Below are positions 33,653-45,033 of a stretch of 64,000 bases of DNA, piece by piece. Every line of letters starts with the position of its first letter. The stretch's first letter is position 1. The position numbers and the translations under genes were made by a program. A model generated the notes under the pieces. That model searched no databases and had not been told where the DNA came from. It was given only the letters and a program-made list of their open reading frames with translations. Origin of the DNA: Aaosphaeria pasadenensis (Eukaryota; Ascomycota; Dothideomycetes; Pleosporales); the NCBI GenBank assembly GCA_022813625.1, contig JAKLMB010000013.1:806001-870000 (forward strand), in the 5' to 3' direction.

Positions 33653-36600
33653 TCACACGCCCCTAACCTTCCTATAACTCGGCGGCCTCAGCGTCCTGCC
33701 CAGTATCTTCGCCGCATACGGCGGGACCAAACTAATCGCCGCAACGACCGCCAACTTCCACCAGAACTCGACGCTTTTGACATACTCAAGATCAAAGTAC
33801 CCATCCAAAAACGGCACGGAGCCAAAGTAAATGCCCGCGGTGCCGACGATGGAGGCAATCATGATCCAATGCCAAGTGACGACCTCCATGGCAACCATGA
33901 CGAGTTCGTTGAGGACGAGGACGGTGAAGGAGACGGCGACCATTTTCGTGAAGAGCGGGGTGTCGTCTGCGGAGGAGGCGACGCCGACGAGGAGCTGGGA
34001 GAGGCCTTGGATCATGGAGCCTTGGTAGATGGAGACGAGAACCCAGATGAGGAAGGATTTGTAGGAGAGGGAGCGGCCGGTCTTGAGTTCCGCGTAGAGC
34101 TCTGGGTACAGGTTGGCGACGGATTCGTCGACGTCGCGGTCGAGGACGAGTGAGAAGACGGGTGCCATCGTGTAGACGGTCGAGTAGCCGACGAGGAGCC
34201 AGTCTTTGTAGAGGGCCATTGGGGCGAATTTCGTGGCGATGCTGTAGACGGTTTGGCAGATGGAGATGATGAGGCCGCGGTGGATGACGAATTGGCTGAG
34301 TTTGGCGCTCCGCTTGTAGCTGTTGCGGCCGTGCCAGACGAGGAGTTTCACGAGGTAGCAGAATTGCTCGATGGAGAAGTCGGCGGCGAGGGAGGCTTGT
34401 CGGCCTTCTTTGCCGACGATGCCTACGCCGACATCCGCGGCTTGGATCATCGAGACGTCGTTTCCTCCGTCGCCGATGCAGCAGACGCGCTTCTTCGTGT
34501 ATTCGCGGATCAGTTTTGCGACGTCGGCCTTTTGGGTTGGAGAGCATCGGCAAGCAACGACGGTAGGGAGAAGGACCGCGATGGAGATGAATTGCTCTCG
34601 ATAGTGGGTCAGCATCAATGCGAGCGATTCACCGTCGATCAGAAGACATGCGTCTGTTTTGCCGCGCAGGAAGTCGAGGGAATCGTGTGCGAGGTCTTTG
34701 CGTTTCACTATGCTGGGTTAGTGGGAGAAGATTTCGAGAGTGACAGTGAGACTTACTCTTTGCGATGGTATGCACATACTGCCCTCGTGCTACCAGCTTC
34801 GAGCTGACTGCTACACAACGGGCAGTTTCGACCTTGTCACCAGTCAACATCCAGATCTTGATGCCGGCGTTGCGGAGTAATTCCAACGATGGCTTGACAT
34901 CCTTCTGCAGTTTGTCTTCGACTCCAGTGACACCGAGAAGCTCGAGATCGTGTTCAAGATACTCTTTGACGACGTCTGCAACCGCGTTATCACGATTGTG
35001 TAGAGCCAGCGAAGCTTGGTTGTGCTTTGTGGTAAACTCCTGGTACGTTTGCTCCGAAAGCTTTTTACGGCCCACTACGAGGGTTCTGAGACCCTCACGG
35101 GCCATGTTGGCTGTCTCTTCCTCGAGCCAGTCGTTCGCCGCAACGATTGACATCATCACAGTATCAGCACCCTTTTGATAGAACCATATCTCTCCGTCCT
35201 CGTCTGTTGCAGAAGATGCTGGTCCATGGTAGAAGCGCACCACAATACCCATCCTCTTTCCTTCCGAAGTGAATGGGAAGACATTGAGGATACGCACACG
35301 CACAACAGTGTTACCATCATCGCAAGATTGAAGGGTCATGGATTCGCGGTCACGCTGCAACAATCGAAGACCGACGTTCTCTGTCCAGCGAACGATCGCG
35401 ATCTCATCCGGCGAGGAGGCTTGGTACGTAGTGACTGTTTCTCCATTTTCTTCTTCGGTCGTCGGAGTGACATTATGGCAAAGGGCTAAAGCCAGTACGA
35501 CATCGCGGACGCGTGAACCAATCTCGCGTCTTGTACGGGTTCCAGATGTGAGCGATGCGGTGAATGCAGAAGATGGGGTTACGAGAGTGGATGGTTCGCC
35601 AGCGGGAGGCATAAAACTTTGCTTCACGTATGACGAGACCTCGTCCATCGCTTCGTTGGCGTAGGAGACAGTTCCGACGTGAATCTTCTTCATCTCCATC
35701 TCTGCTTTGAATCAGCTAGAATCATCCCAAACACACAAACATACATACCATTCTGGGTGAGCGTGCCCGTCTTGTCGCTCAAGAGGTACTCGATGCGGCC
35801 TAGATCTTCTGGGATTGTGCTTGTTCGTACTACTGTCCCAGGGATGCTCTGATCATGCTCGATAAACCAAGCATAGACCGACTTCCCCATGTCAAGATTG
35901 ACACGAAGACCCACCGGTACAATAGTGGAGAAGAGAATCAAGAATCGCATCATCGACACGTACCAGGGAAGACCGTCGATGACCTTGAAACGTGCCAATG
36001 CAACGAGGATGAAAGATAATGAGAGGGTGAATATACATAAGAATTTGGTCAGGGCGTTGATCTCTAGCTCGAGCAGACCAGTCTTGGATCGAGATGGCGA
36101 GGTCGAAAGAGCCTGGCGGGTCTGTGGGCCAGTATATACTACCACCGCAAGAACGTTGCAGCTGGAAGCAAGCACTGTGTTGGCCCAGACAGTGTTGTCG
36201 ATACTGAGAGGTGATGATTGAGTTTGATCAGCGGACGAAGCTTCGGCATCCTGTTCATGTGGATCGTATTGTCGCTGCTTCTTCGGTTGTAGCTCGACAG
36301 TGCCGTAGAACTCATTGACTTTCTTGTCTGGTTTACCTGCAATTACTCGCAATCTAGTGTATTCTCCAACTTCCAGGTTTTGAGTCAAGGGCGACGTAAG
36401 ACGCAACTTCCAATCCGTCTCGCCGTCCAGCTGATCCGTTCGAATGAAAGCTTCTCCAGAACTGCCTGCGGTTGCTGCGTTCTCGGTCTGCATGGGATTC
36501 TCCTCCGACTCACCCTCAATGAGATTGGAGGACGCGTTTGCGGCTGCGCTTGCTGGAGCAAGCAGAGTCGTTTCCTGGGAATAGCTCTTCAATATGACCA

Positions 36601-37672
36601 TGTCTGCAGGCACACGCTGGTCTTTCCCCAATTTGACTACATCTCCTACTTTCAGGTTACGGGATGGTTTCGTGATCTCATAAAATGACGACGTCGCAAG
36701 TCCTTTCGTGGTTGATATGGCGGCCTCCTCATCTTCAATATCGGTCATCCGGCTACCTTCGCCTTCTCTTGCTCTTCTCACACGTCGTTTCTTGTTTGAA
36801 CTCTGTCCGGGAGCCAGCCCATTTCCTATGCTGTTTTCCTCAAACTTTAGTACCGTGTACGGTTCCGAATTCGCCTCCGCATCTCTTCGGCGTCGAGCAA
36901 TATCGTCCAGAGCTTCCTTCCCTAGGGTGATGGTAATGACAAACGCCAAAGGCGCAATGTATGTTGAGAGATATCCGATGCGTAACGGGGGTATAATCTG
37001 CGATAAAGCGACAAGCAAGAAGTACATATTGATGAAGTAGGAGAATTCATTATACAGGGTCCGTGGTAAAAAGCTCCAGGGTGTGTATTTCGCGTTTGAT
37101 ACCGCATTGGCTGGGAAGCGGGCAGTCTGCAAATGGCCGACGGAGATGCTGCGTTGGCTGGTAGGGTCATGTACCTCCTCCAAGTCTTCCCCCTCGCCGC
37201 CTTGGTCGGGCAGTGCAATGCCAGAGGTTTCCTGACGCGAGGAAGAGAGGAAGCTCGGGAGTCGTATGCCGGATTGGAGCCGCGACAGCGCGCTCGGTTT
37301 TCGTTCATGCCCCCTTCTTCGCGCATTGCCTGATGGTAACAGAGGGGCATCGTCGTCGGCGGGTTGACCGAAACTACCGGTCGAGTTTCTGTTATCCCGA
37401 TCTTCGTCATCCATAAGCCCTCTAAGGTCCTCCTCTTCCGGTTCATTCCTCCTCCGCGATGCTCTCAATCTCCCAACCCTTAGATTCTGAAGCGGTATCC
37501 TCGCACCGAGCTCATGGTATGGCTTGCGGTGTTGTTCTCTAGATTGACGGCGAGGCGGGGAGGCATTGTTGTGTGAGGAGGAGACGGGATCGAGTTCATT
37601 AAGGTCGAGATCGAGGTCTGAGTCGCTTTCGTCGGGCGAGTTAGGCCTGTGATATTGATGAGGAGCGGCCAT
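33653..37672 (-). CDS. NEO1: P4-ATPase phospholipid flippase Neo1 (ATP9 type)
   Basis: Exons 37672-35749, 35701-34757 and 34707-33653 encode 1307 residues. P4-ATPases flip aminophospholipids to the cytosolic leaflet; the Neo1/ATP9 branch acts in Golgi and endosomes without a Cdc50 partner. The phosphorylation motif D633-K-T-G-T-L-T ends exon 1. Other motifs are D-Q-L-D-G-E-T-D-W-K (actuator loop), F-Y-Q-K-G-A-D (nucleotide site), L-T-G-D-K-V-E-T-A and G-D-G-G-N-D. TM4 reads V-P-V-G-L-R-V-N-L-D, a Neo1-like form of the flippase P-I-S-L motif. The C-terminal half keeps six membrane spans. The ~180-residue N-terminal tail is acidic/basic and disordered, and longer than in yeast Neo1. An Arg/Lys-rich insert (N-K-K-R-R-V-R-R) lies in the early cytosolic loop. 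Introns are 48 and 49 nt. Confidence 0.95.
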
Positions 37673-38988
37673 CGATCATGGAAGCACGATGCGGCGGCGG
37701 AAGTGGATTAAGAGAGTTGAGACCTATATACACGACATAGGCGACTGCTGTGAGGGTACTTTGGCAACTTTTGGAGGTAGAACCGGGGGTCCGAGAGGGC
37801 GGATTGTTGCGGGAATGGTGAGATGCGGTGTTGCAGGGCGGCCAGATAGCCTGTTTCGAGTCTAGGCAATAGCTTGGTAGGCAAAGCTGAAGGAGTATTA
37901 CCGATATTATAGAGAGAGAGTAGAAGTAAGAGGATGATATTGTGAGTCCAGCGAAGAGGTATCCTTGTTTCGGATTAAGGGTATTAGTATGGTATGAAAA
38001 GTGAGTTGAAGATTGGTGGATTGTCACTGTCTCATTAAAAGGTTACGGAAACGGGGATGAGGTTACGATGTACGAGGAGATGTGGCGTGTGGCGTAGGGA
38101 AGGCGCTAAGCCACACATGTTCGAGAAGGGAAGGAACGATTAAAGACCCGAACCATCAATCACTGTACATGTCTAGTAAATTAACCAAGTGAGGTTATAA
38201 ATTGAATAGGATTCTCTCCGTTCATCTATTATGTTTAACTATATCCTCAATCGTTGTCTTTAAGAGTAATCAAGTACATTAATTGCTTACTTCGGATATG
38301 TCACTTTGGAGTAATGTACCTAGGTAGATGCAGTCGTAGTCTAACCTGCACGTCCTCCCGAACACATGGCCACTTCTCTAGTCTACCTCGCACCTCGTAC
38401 CAAGTAAGTACCAGTACGCTACATACTAATTACTAGCTGCTACTCGTACCTCCTCACTGCTCACTCTCACCACACACCTACAACATACCCACCTCCGCCT
38501 CATATACTTCGACCATGCCGCCCCGCATCGTGTCCTTTCTGTAGCAATCCTTTCGCGCATTCTCTCGCATCGTCCGATTCCGAGCTTCTTGTCTCCGCCG
38601 CTAGCAGCCTAGCATTGCCGCGGTAGAGCAAAGAGCTTCTGTTCTCCTTGTACAGGTATGTATGTCTTCCACTCGTGACGTCGAGTGGAAAGGGATGGTT
38701 TCATTCCCCTATCCCCCCATCTACCACCCACAAATCTTACACCTTTGGCCCCTTCTTATATCAGGCAATTCTCCGCGCTTCATATTTCGCCTTACATATT
38801 CTCCGCGCCCGATCCCTTTCAATCATCAACGCGACTCCCTCCAGCGCGGGACGAATGTTCGGGATTCACACTGCGCGCGCTCCCGCCCTAGCCCGACCCA
38901 ACGGCGCACTACGCCTCCAATTCAACGTTAATTAATATTGCTTCAGTTTTACATATACCCTTTTTTACATTAGACGATAATTGCTATA
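37673..38988. other. Intergenic between divergent Neo1 and Sec16 genes
   Basis: 1.3 kb with both promoters. It contains a 9-bp-arm inverted repeat around TGACGT at 38667-38690, a possible 5'-UTR donor (CAG/GTATGT at ~38655) and pyrimidine-rich tracts at 38690-38780 before the Sec16 start. No coding gene is seen. Confidence 0.6.
38667..38690. promoter_or_regulatory. Inverted repeat enclosing TGACGT, upstream of Sec16
   Basis: Perfect 9-bp arms (TTCCACTCG / CGAGTGGAA) flank the 6-nt core TGACGT, ~300 bp before the Sec16 ATG. TGACGTC resembles the site of CREB/ATF and Hac1-type bZIP factors. That would make sense for an ER-exit gene, but it is only a sequence match. Confidence 0.4.
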
Positions 38989-41900
38989 ATGGACCACGAC
39001 GACGGCCCCAATTTTGGTTATGCGTATGGTGGTGCTGGGAACAATGGCTCGGAATCTCCTGCCAGACCATCGTGGAATCCCGCATTGAGGCCCGACCACG
39101 ACGAAACATCGAGCGCAGCCAGCGAATCCAGCGAGGAGATTCCCAGTAATCCTGCACCAGCTGCAAAGCCTGTAGTGGTTGCAAATCCACCACCGCAAGC
39201 ATCTGTAGCTGCCGAGGACAGCTCAGAAAGCGAAGAGGAAGAGGAGGACGAGGAGGAAGAAGAAGAAGAGGAGGAGGAGGACGAAGAGGAGGACGAGGAT
39301 GAGGAAAGCGACGACGATAAGGCTGAGACGGTACCTGAGCGTGCGGCAATTGCGCCTGCACCTCAGGCTACCGCAAATCCAACCCAAAGTCCACTCGAAC
39401 CTGAACCCACCACCGACATCAACAAGCTCGATCAACAACCATCCGCTATACCGAACCAACCTGCGCCGCAACAAGCAACGAACGAGCCAGAGGAGTCCGA
39501 GGAGGATGAATCTGACGAAGATTCTACCACAGATGGTACGCAAGATGTCGCTAAAACCGAGACAGCGCGGGACCTCACGAACGGAGATGTGTCCAAATCC
39601 GAACCGTCCCAAGAAGTAGAACCTATCCACAACAACGTCTCAATACCCGAAGAGAAGCCCGCGCATAATTATGAGCACCAAGGGGAAACTACGCTTCTGG
39701 AGGATGCGGTTGTAGAGAGCGAGAAGGCACCACTCGTTGCCGATTCGCAGCCGACGACCGACGATTGGGGAGCTGCTGATGATGAATTCGACTTTGGACC
39801 CAAATCCCAGGATCCCCTTCTCGAAACACCTCACGCAGAAGCTGTCGGGACCACGGTCGGCGACGACGTCATTGGTAATACCAAAGTGGGTGGCAACACT
39901 GGTGACGGAATAGATTGGGGTGCTGGCGATGATCAGGATTTCTTCAGTAATGCAACCGCAGCGAAGGATGCCCCAGCTAAGAGCGGACCGGGGAGCGACG
40001 CTATGTGGGACCTGGAGCTCGACTTGGACGATGAGTTTCTACCAGATGCAGACGAGCCTGCGGCACCTTTTGACCTAGACGATGACGGCTTCCTGGATGA
40101 TGCACCTCCTGCTGCCGTAGAGCAGCCTGTACAACCTGCCGCGCCATCGCGATCCGTCTCCAGCATCTCTAATCGCTATGCACCGCAGAGCACACCGGCA
40201 CCACAACCCGCTGCTAGTCCTTATACTGTTCCAGGACCTCAATTCACGGATCTGTCGAAGGCTCAACAGCCGAAACCCGCAGTCACTCCAAGCTACGGCG
40301 CATACGGTCAGGCATCCCCATACCAACAGCCAGCCCGCCCTTCGATGGCAAGCTCAGCTCAAAGCTTTGCGGACAAGGCCAAAGGAGGATATGCTTCGCC
40401 ATATGACCTACCTGAAGATGTTGTGACCACACGAAGGCGACCAGCACCTCGTCCTCTGGGGTCTACAACCCAGTCTGTGCCGCCTCCTCCAAGAAGCAGC
40501 AGTCTGTCTTCGAGCACAGGCGTTGCACCCCCTCGTCCACCCCCAGCTTCAAGCATGTCAACGTCAAGCCTTTCTCCTCCCACGTCAGGTCATTCCAACC
40601 AGGCTGAAATGTCTGGAATGCCACCACCACCAAAGCCAGCTTCTTCTTCGAGAACGCCATCGAACGACTTCTTCGCTGAACTTCCTGTCACATCGAAGCC
40701 GAAACCAACAGGCCGTTATACACCTCAACCACACGTGCCGCAGCAATCTCCACCGCTTCACCCACCTCCCCATATACTTCCAAAGGAACGAACTAGTTCT
40801 TGGTCTTCTCTGCGCAACGAAATACTTCCGGATGACAACAGCCATAATGCTCAGCTTCGCCAGCCCGACCGATTGCCAGTCTTTCCCGATCACCCGTCTG
40901 TCCCCGTTTCTAGCAACAGTCTCCCAGTGCCTCAGCCTGTTTCTGCCCCTCCTTCTACCAGCAGATACTCTCCAGCGCCACCATCTTCATTGCCATCCAC
41001 AAGCCGCTTCTCTCCAGCGCCTCCGGCACCACCAGCAGCTACCTCGAGATACTCACCAGCTCCTCCCCAGGCAGTTCCTCATAATCGTAACGTGTCAGAC
41101 CCGCTAGGGCTTTCCAGGTCGCCAGCGCAACCTTATGCTCCAAGGACTTCGAGTCCGCTTGCTTACAATCCCGCCTTGGACGACCAGCGATCTGTCTCTC
41201 AGCCGCATGACCCACATGTTCATGCGCCAGGCCATCATACAATGCATTCTGCGGATAGTGTTCCTCGCATGCCATTCAGAAATCCCCTGGAGGGAGTGAA
41301 TGAGACGGAGGAACAGAGAAGCGCTCCTCCAACAGGGCGACCTTCGACCGCTAGGTCCCAGACCCCGCCTATGAGAAGCAGTCCTTCTTCTACCGTTGGA
41401 TCACCGAGAAAGACCTCTAGCTACACTCCTCAATTCCAGCCGGTCTCTCAGCCAGGAGTACTTTCTCCTGTTCGTTCGTTGACTCAATCACCCGAGACAA
41501 CAACTAAGCAGCCCCACTATCGCCAGATCTCCAATGAACATCCTCCTTCAGCTTACGGCATTGCATCGCCTCCCGCCCCATACGGATTGCAGAGCACGCC
41601 ACCTACTGCAAATATCATTCCACACAAGCGACAAATCTCACACGACTTCCAGTACATCGCACCTACAGACGAGCGGGTATCCGATCCGCTCGAGCGATGG
41701 AAGGGATATCCCATCTTCCATTGGGGTCTTGGTGGCACTGTCATTACCAGCTTTCCGAAGCAGATTCCTCGCTATGGCGGAGGGGCATCCATGCCAATGA
41801 TGAAGTGTAGCCCTGGCGAGGTGAAAATTCAAAGCGTGAAAGATATACTTCCTTTGTCAGAAGAGATCTCCAAGTTCCCCGGGCCTCTCAAAGCAAAGAG

Positions 41901-44547
41901 TAAGAAGAAGGAAGTTTCGACATGGCTGGGTCGAGTCATTGAATCCCTCACTAGCAAGGTGGAGGATCCTGGTGTTGAGAACTCCATGAGCCCAGCCGAT
42001 TTCAAGCGACTGGAGGAAAAAGCATTGCTTTGGAAGGTCCTGCAGACATTAGTGGATAATGACGGTCATCTCGAGGGCAATCCCACTGTGGAAGCAGCTG
42101 TACGAAGGATATTCTCTCCTGAAGGGGCAGAAGATGCTCCAGGAAACGATGGTTCATTCTCGACTGGCGCCGATCTTGTCGGTCTAAGCAGGTCAAACAC
42201 TCTGGCTCAAGCAGAGCCCCTCGATCCCAAAGCCGTAGAAGAACTCCGGAAACTTCTCACCAAGGGCGATCGGGAAAAGGCAGTATGGCACGCCGTCGAT
42301 CAGCGTCTTTGGGGCCATGCCATGCTCTTGTCTTCCACCCTGAGCAAGGATGTGTGGAAACAAGTCGTTCAGGAGTTCGTTCGCCAGGAGGTGAAGAAGA
42401 CTGGTCGAAACAACCAGGCGCTTGCAGCTCTCTATGAAGTCTTTGCCGGCAACTGGGACGATTGTATTGACGAGCTTGTTCCTGCTTCGGCGCGTGCCGG
42501 CTTCCAGATGATCAGCACGGATGGAGCTGGTTCTAACCAGGACGCCTTGCAAGGTCTTGACAAGTGGCGCGAAACACTTTCTTTGATCTTGAACAATCGA
42601 AGTGAGGGTGACAATGCAGCACTCTTATCACTTGGTAGGCTCTTGGCGGGTTACGGCCGAGTTGAGGCTGCACACATTTGCTTCATTTTTGGACGCTCCA
42701 TGGCCTATCTTGGAGGTGTTGATGACCAGCAATCGGATATCGTCCTTGTTGGTGCTGACCATCGTGCCTATCCTTTAGATATCGGCATCGATGTCGAACC
42801 AATCTTGTTGACTGAAATCTACGAGTTTGCACTCTCGTTGGCCACGACTACTGGGTCACACGTTATCCCCCATCTGCAAAACTACAAGCTTGCTCATGCA
42901 TACACTCTCGCCGAGCATGGCTTCATGACAGATGCCCAGGCTTACTGTGATGCTATTGCCATTGCAATGAAATCTACTACGAGGATCTCGCCATACTACA
43001 ATGCAAGCTTCATCTCTACCCTAGATGATCTAACGAAGCGCCTATCTCAATCTCCTAAAGATAGTTCTTCTTCCTGGATTTCCCGGCCCAGCATGGACAA
43101 GGTCTCAAGCTCATTCATGTCCAAGTTTAACAGCTTCATTGCTGGTGATGAGGACGATGCAGCTTCCGTCGGTGTTGGAGGGGCAGAGGCTGGTCCATTC
43201 GCGAAGATTGCTGGAAGCACGCCTAACCTCAGCCCGACACAGTCAAACGTCGATCTGTACGGTGCATACTCGGGCTACAGTGCCACTCCTCCTGCCCCTG
43301 CCGCGCCTTCGACTGCGACTTCTTCTCGCTATGCTCCCTCAAGCAATGCATATGCGCCCAGGTCTTCGTCAGAGCAGGTCCGGCCGACATATGAGCCTCA
43401 GGGTCGATCGTCTTTCGATTCGCAGCCTTCCAATGCATACATGCCGTCGCCGTCTCTGGGAGCGCCATACACTCCGTCGCAAGCGCAGTTCAGTCCTAGA
43501 AGCGATACGTCCAAGACAAATTCCTATGCACCTCTTAAATCGCCGCTTGCCCCCACGCAGGGTTCTTCGTATCAACCAACCCCACCACTCGAAGACCGAT
43601 CGATATCTTATGGTAGTAGCTATGAGCCTCCACGGGCAAGCTTCGAGGCTTCGCAGCCATCGGTACCTGAGGAGACCACCCAATCATCGGGCGGGTACGA
43701 GCCTCCCACAACCTCATATGAACCTCCCTCTTACCAGCCATATGAGCCTGATGAGGAGACAAAGCCGGAGGAGGAGGAAGAGGAGAAGCCTAAGAAGAAG
43801 TCCTTCATGGACGATGACGACGATGATGATCTCGCCAAACGAGCCGCATCTCTCAAGATCAGCTCCAAGTCCGACGCCGACCGCAAAGCAGACGAAGCAT
43901 TCCGCAAGGCCGCTGAAGCCGACGCCCAACGGGACAAGGAAGCAGCCGCAAAGAAGGCCGGAGGCGGCTGGTTCGGAGGCTGGTTCAAGAAGGATCCTAA
44001 CGCCGGCCCAGGGCCGATCAAAGCCAAACTCGGCGAGGAGAACAGCTTCTACTACGACCCGGAGCTCAAGAAATGGGTCAACAAAAAGGGCGGCGCAGCC
44101 GAAGCCTCGAAGCCCATGGCCACGCCTCCACCCCCGCGATCGGGACCCCCGTCCCGCAACGTTTCCGGCAACACCGTCGCCGCACAGCACGCCCTCGGCG
44201 GCAGCACCCCCTCAAGCCTTCCCCCGACCTCCATGATGGCAGGCGGACCACCAACCTCGAACCCCCAGCGCAGCTCCAGCATGCCACCGCCCATGCTGCC
44301 TCTCGGCGGCCCGCCCTCGCGCTCCTCAACACCCGGCCTCATGTCCGACTCCGAGGGCGGCGGCAACAAGGCCCCTCCGCTCGTCAATCCGGGCTTGCTT
44401 GCCAGCGGCCCGCCATCAAGACCTAGCACAGGCCTCAGTAACGCGAGTTCCATCGACGATCTCCTCGGCGCCGCGACCGCGAACAAGGGCCCCAAGAAGG
44501 GGAAGAAGAGGGGTGGAAGGTACGTCGACGTTATGGCGCAGAAGTAG
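38989..44547 (+). CDS. SEC16: COPII coat scaffold Sec16
   Basis: A single 1852-codon exon. Sec16 marks ER exit sites and organises Sec23/24 and Sec13/31 for COPII vesicle budding. The N-terminal ~350 residues are very acidic (a Glu/Asp run at ~80-105). Residues ~350-880 are Pro/Ser/Gln-rich and disordered. The central conserved domain begins near residue 903 (W-K-G-Y-P-I-F-H-W-G-L-G-G-T). It is followed by the alpha-helical ACE1/Sec23-binding region from ~1085 (L-R-K-L-L-T-K-G-D-R-E-K-A-V-W-H-A) to ~1340. A second Pro/Ser-rich region leads to the conserved W-F-G-G-W-F-K-K...P-I-K-A-K-L-G-E-E block near 1665-1690. The end K-R-G-G-R-Y-V-D-V-M is the usual C-terminal peptide. Length is normal for filamentous fungi. 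No intron is needed. Confidence 0.95.
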   Translation: MDHDDGPNFGYAYGGAGNNGSESPARPSWNPALRPDHDETSSAASESSEEIPSNPAPAAKPVVVANPPPQASVAAEDSSESEEEEEDEEEEEEEEEEDEEEDEDEESDDDKAETVPERAAIAPAPQATANPTQSPLEPEPTTDINKLDQQPSAIPNQPAPQQATNEPEESEEDESDEDSTTDGTQDVAKTETARDLTNGDVSKSEPSQEVEPIHNNVSIPEEKPAHNYEHQGETTLLEDAVVESEKAPLVADSQPTTDDWGAADDEFDFGPKSQDPLLETPHAEAVGTTVGDDVIGNTKVGGNTGDGIDWGAGDDQDFFSNATAAKDAPAKSGPGSDAMWDLELDLDDEFLPDADEPAAPFDLDDDGFLDDAPPAAVEQPVQPAAPSRSVSSISNRYAPQSTPAPQPAASPYTVPGPQFTDLSKAQQPKPAVTPSYGAYGQASPYQQPARPSMASSAQSFADKAKGGYASPYDLPEDVVTTRRRPAPRPLGSTTQSVPPPPRSSSLSSSTGVAPPRPPPASSMSTSSLSPPTSGHSNQAEMSGMPPPPKPASSSRTPSNDFFAELPVTSKPKPTGRYTPQPHVPQQSPPLHPPPHILPKERTSSWSSLRNEILPDDNSHNAQLRQPDRLPVFPDHPSVPVSSNSLPVPQPVSAPPSTSRYSPAPPSSLPSTSRFSPAPPAPPAATSRYSPAPPQAVPHNRNVSDPLGLSRSPAQPYAPRTSSPLAYNPALDDQRSVSQPHDPHVHAPGHHTMHSADSVPRMPFRNPLEGVNETEEQRSAPPTGRPSTARSQTPPMRSSPSSTVGSPRKTSSYTPQFQPVSQPGVLSPVRSLTQSPETTTKQPHYRQISNEHPPSAYGIASPPAPYGLQSTPPTANIIPHKRQISHDFQYIAPTDERVSDPLERWKGYPIFHWGLGGTVITSFPKQIPRYGGGASMPMMKCSPGEVKIQSVKDILPLSEEISKFPGPLKAKSKKKEVSTWLGRVIESLTSKVEDPGVENSMSPADFKRLEEKALLWKVLQTLVDNDGHLEGNPTVEAAVRRIFSPEGAEDAPGNDGSFSTGADLVGLSRSNTLAQAEPLDPKAVEELRKLLTKGDREKAVWHAVDQRLWGHAMLLSSTLSKDVWKQVVQEFVRQEVKKTGRNNQALAALYEVFAGNWDDCIDELVPASARAGFQMISTDGAGSNQDALQGLDKWRETLSLILNNRSEGDNAALLSLGRLLAGYGRVEAAHICFIFGRSMAYLGGVDDQQSDIVLVGADHRAYPLDIGIDVEPILLTEIYEFALSLATTTGSHVIPHLQNYKLAHAYTLAEHGFMTDAQAYCDAIAIAMKSTTRISPYYNASFISTLDDLTKRLSQSPKDSSSSWISRPSMDKVSSSFMSKFNSFIAGDEDDAASVGVGGAEAGPFAKIAGSTPNLSPTQSNVDLYGAYSGYSATPPAPAAPSTATSSRYAPSSNAYAPRSSSEQVRPTYEPQGRSSFDSQPSNAYMPSPSLGAPYTPSQAQFSPRSDTSKTNSYAPLKSPLAPTQGSSYQPTPPLEDRSISYGSSYEPPRASFEASQPSVPEETTQSSGGYEPPTTSYEPPSYQPYEPDEETKPEEEEEEKPKKKSFMDDDDDDDLAKRAASLKISSKSDADRKADEAFRKAAEADAQRDKEAAAKKAGGGWFGGWFKKDPNAGPGPIKAKLGEENSFYYDPELKKWVNKKGGAAEASKPMATPPPPRSGPPSRNVSGNTVAAQHALGGSTPSSLPPTSMMAGGPPTSNPQRSSSMPPPMLPLGGPPSRSSTPGLMSDSEGGGNKAPPLVNPGLLASGPPSRPSTGLSNASSIDDLLGAATANKGPKKGKKRGGRYVDVMAQK

Positions 44548-45033
44548 AGACACACAACGCAGGGGGAGGACTACATATGCATTTTACCGGCGCCACGCGG
44601 CGCATTGTTTGTAACTGAGACACTTGGTTCTGTCTTTGGATACGCGGCAATGGATGTGGAGGGAGGAAGCACTGGTTTTCGTTGGTCGTTGTTGTTGGTG
44701 TTGGTGTTGGTGTTTTGGGGGTTTTATGTTGGATGTTTGGGAGGATGGGAGGAGGATGGGAGGAGGATGGGAGGAGGGAAGGGGGTTTTGTACAGAGTAT
44801 TAGGGTATGGAAAAATCTTGATGTTTTTGATTGTTTGACTTTTTGATCTCTTTATATGTGAATGTGAGATCGAATGGGGGGATGTGTCAAGGGGGCATAA
44901 AATGATGGGTGGTATACTTTTGGTTTGTATTTTCTGCATGCTACATACTATACGTACATCCATGTATTTGTATCTCATTCAGTGTGGGAATCTCGTATAG
45001 TGTGTTACTACATCGGCCATGTCCATCCATCCA
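44548..45033. other. Convergent 3' flanks of Sec16 and Rpc82
   Basis: Contains GTTGGT runs (~44685-44720), an 11-bp minisatellite at 44743-44775 and T-rich sequence. No gene is seen. Confidence 0.6.
44743..44775 (+). repeat. 11-bp minisatellite, three copies
   Basis: Three exact tandem copies of GGATGGGAGGA, in the probable Sec16 3' UTR about 200 bp after the stop. A GTTGGT run lies just upstream. Confidence 0.8.

Noticed and set aside
34253..34807. 184-codon plus-strand open frame
   Set aside because: Antisense to the Neo1 ATPase domain (GDGxND region); an acidic frame created by the complement.
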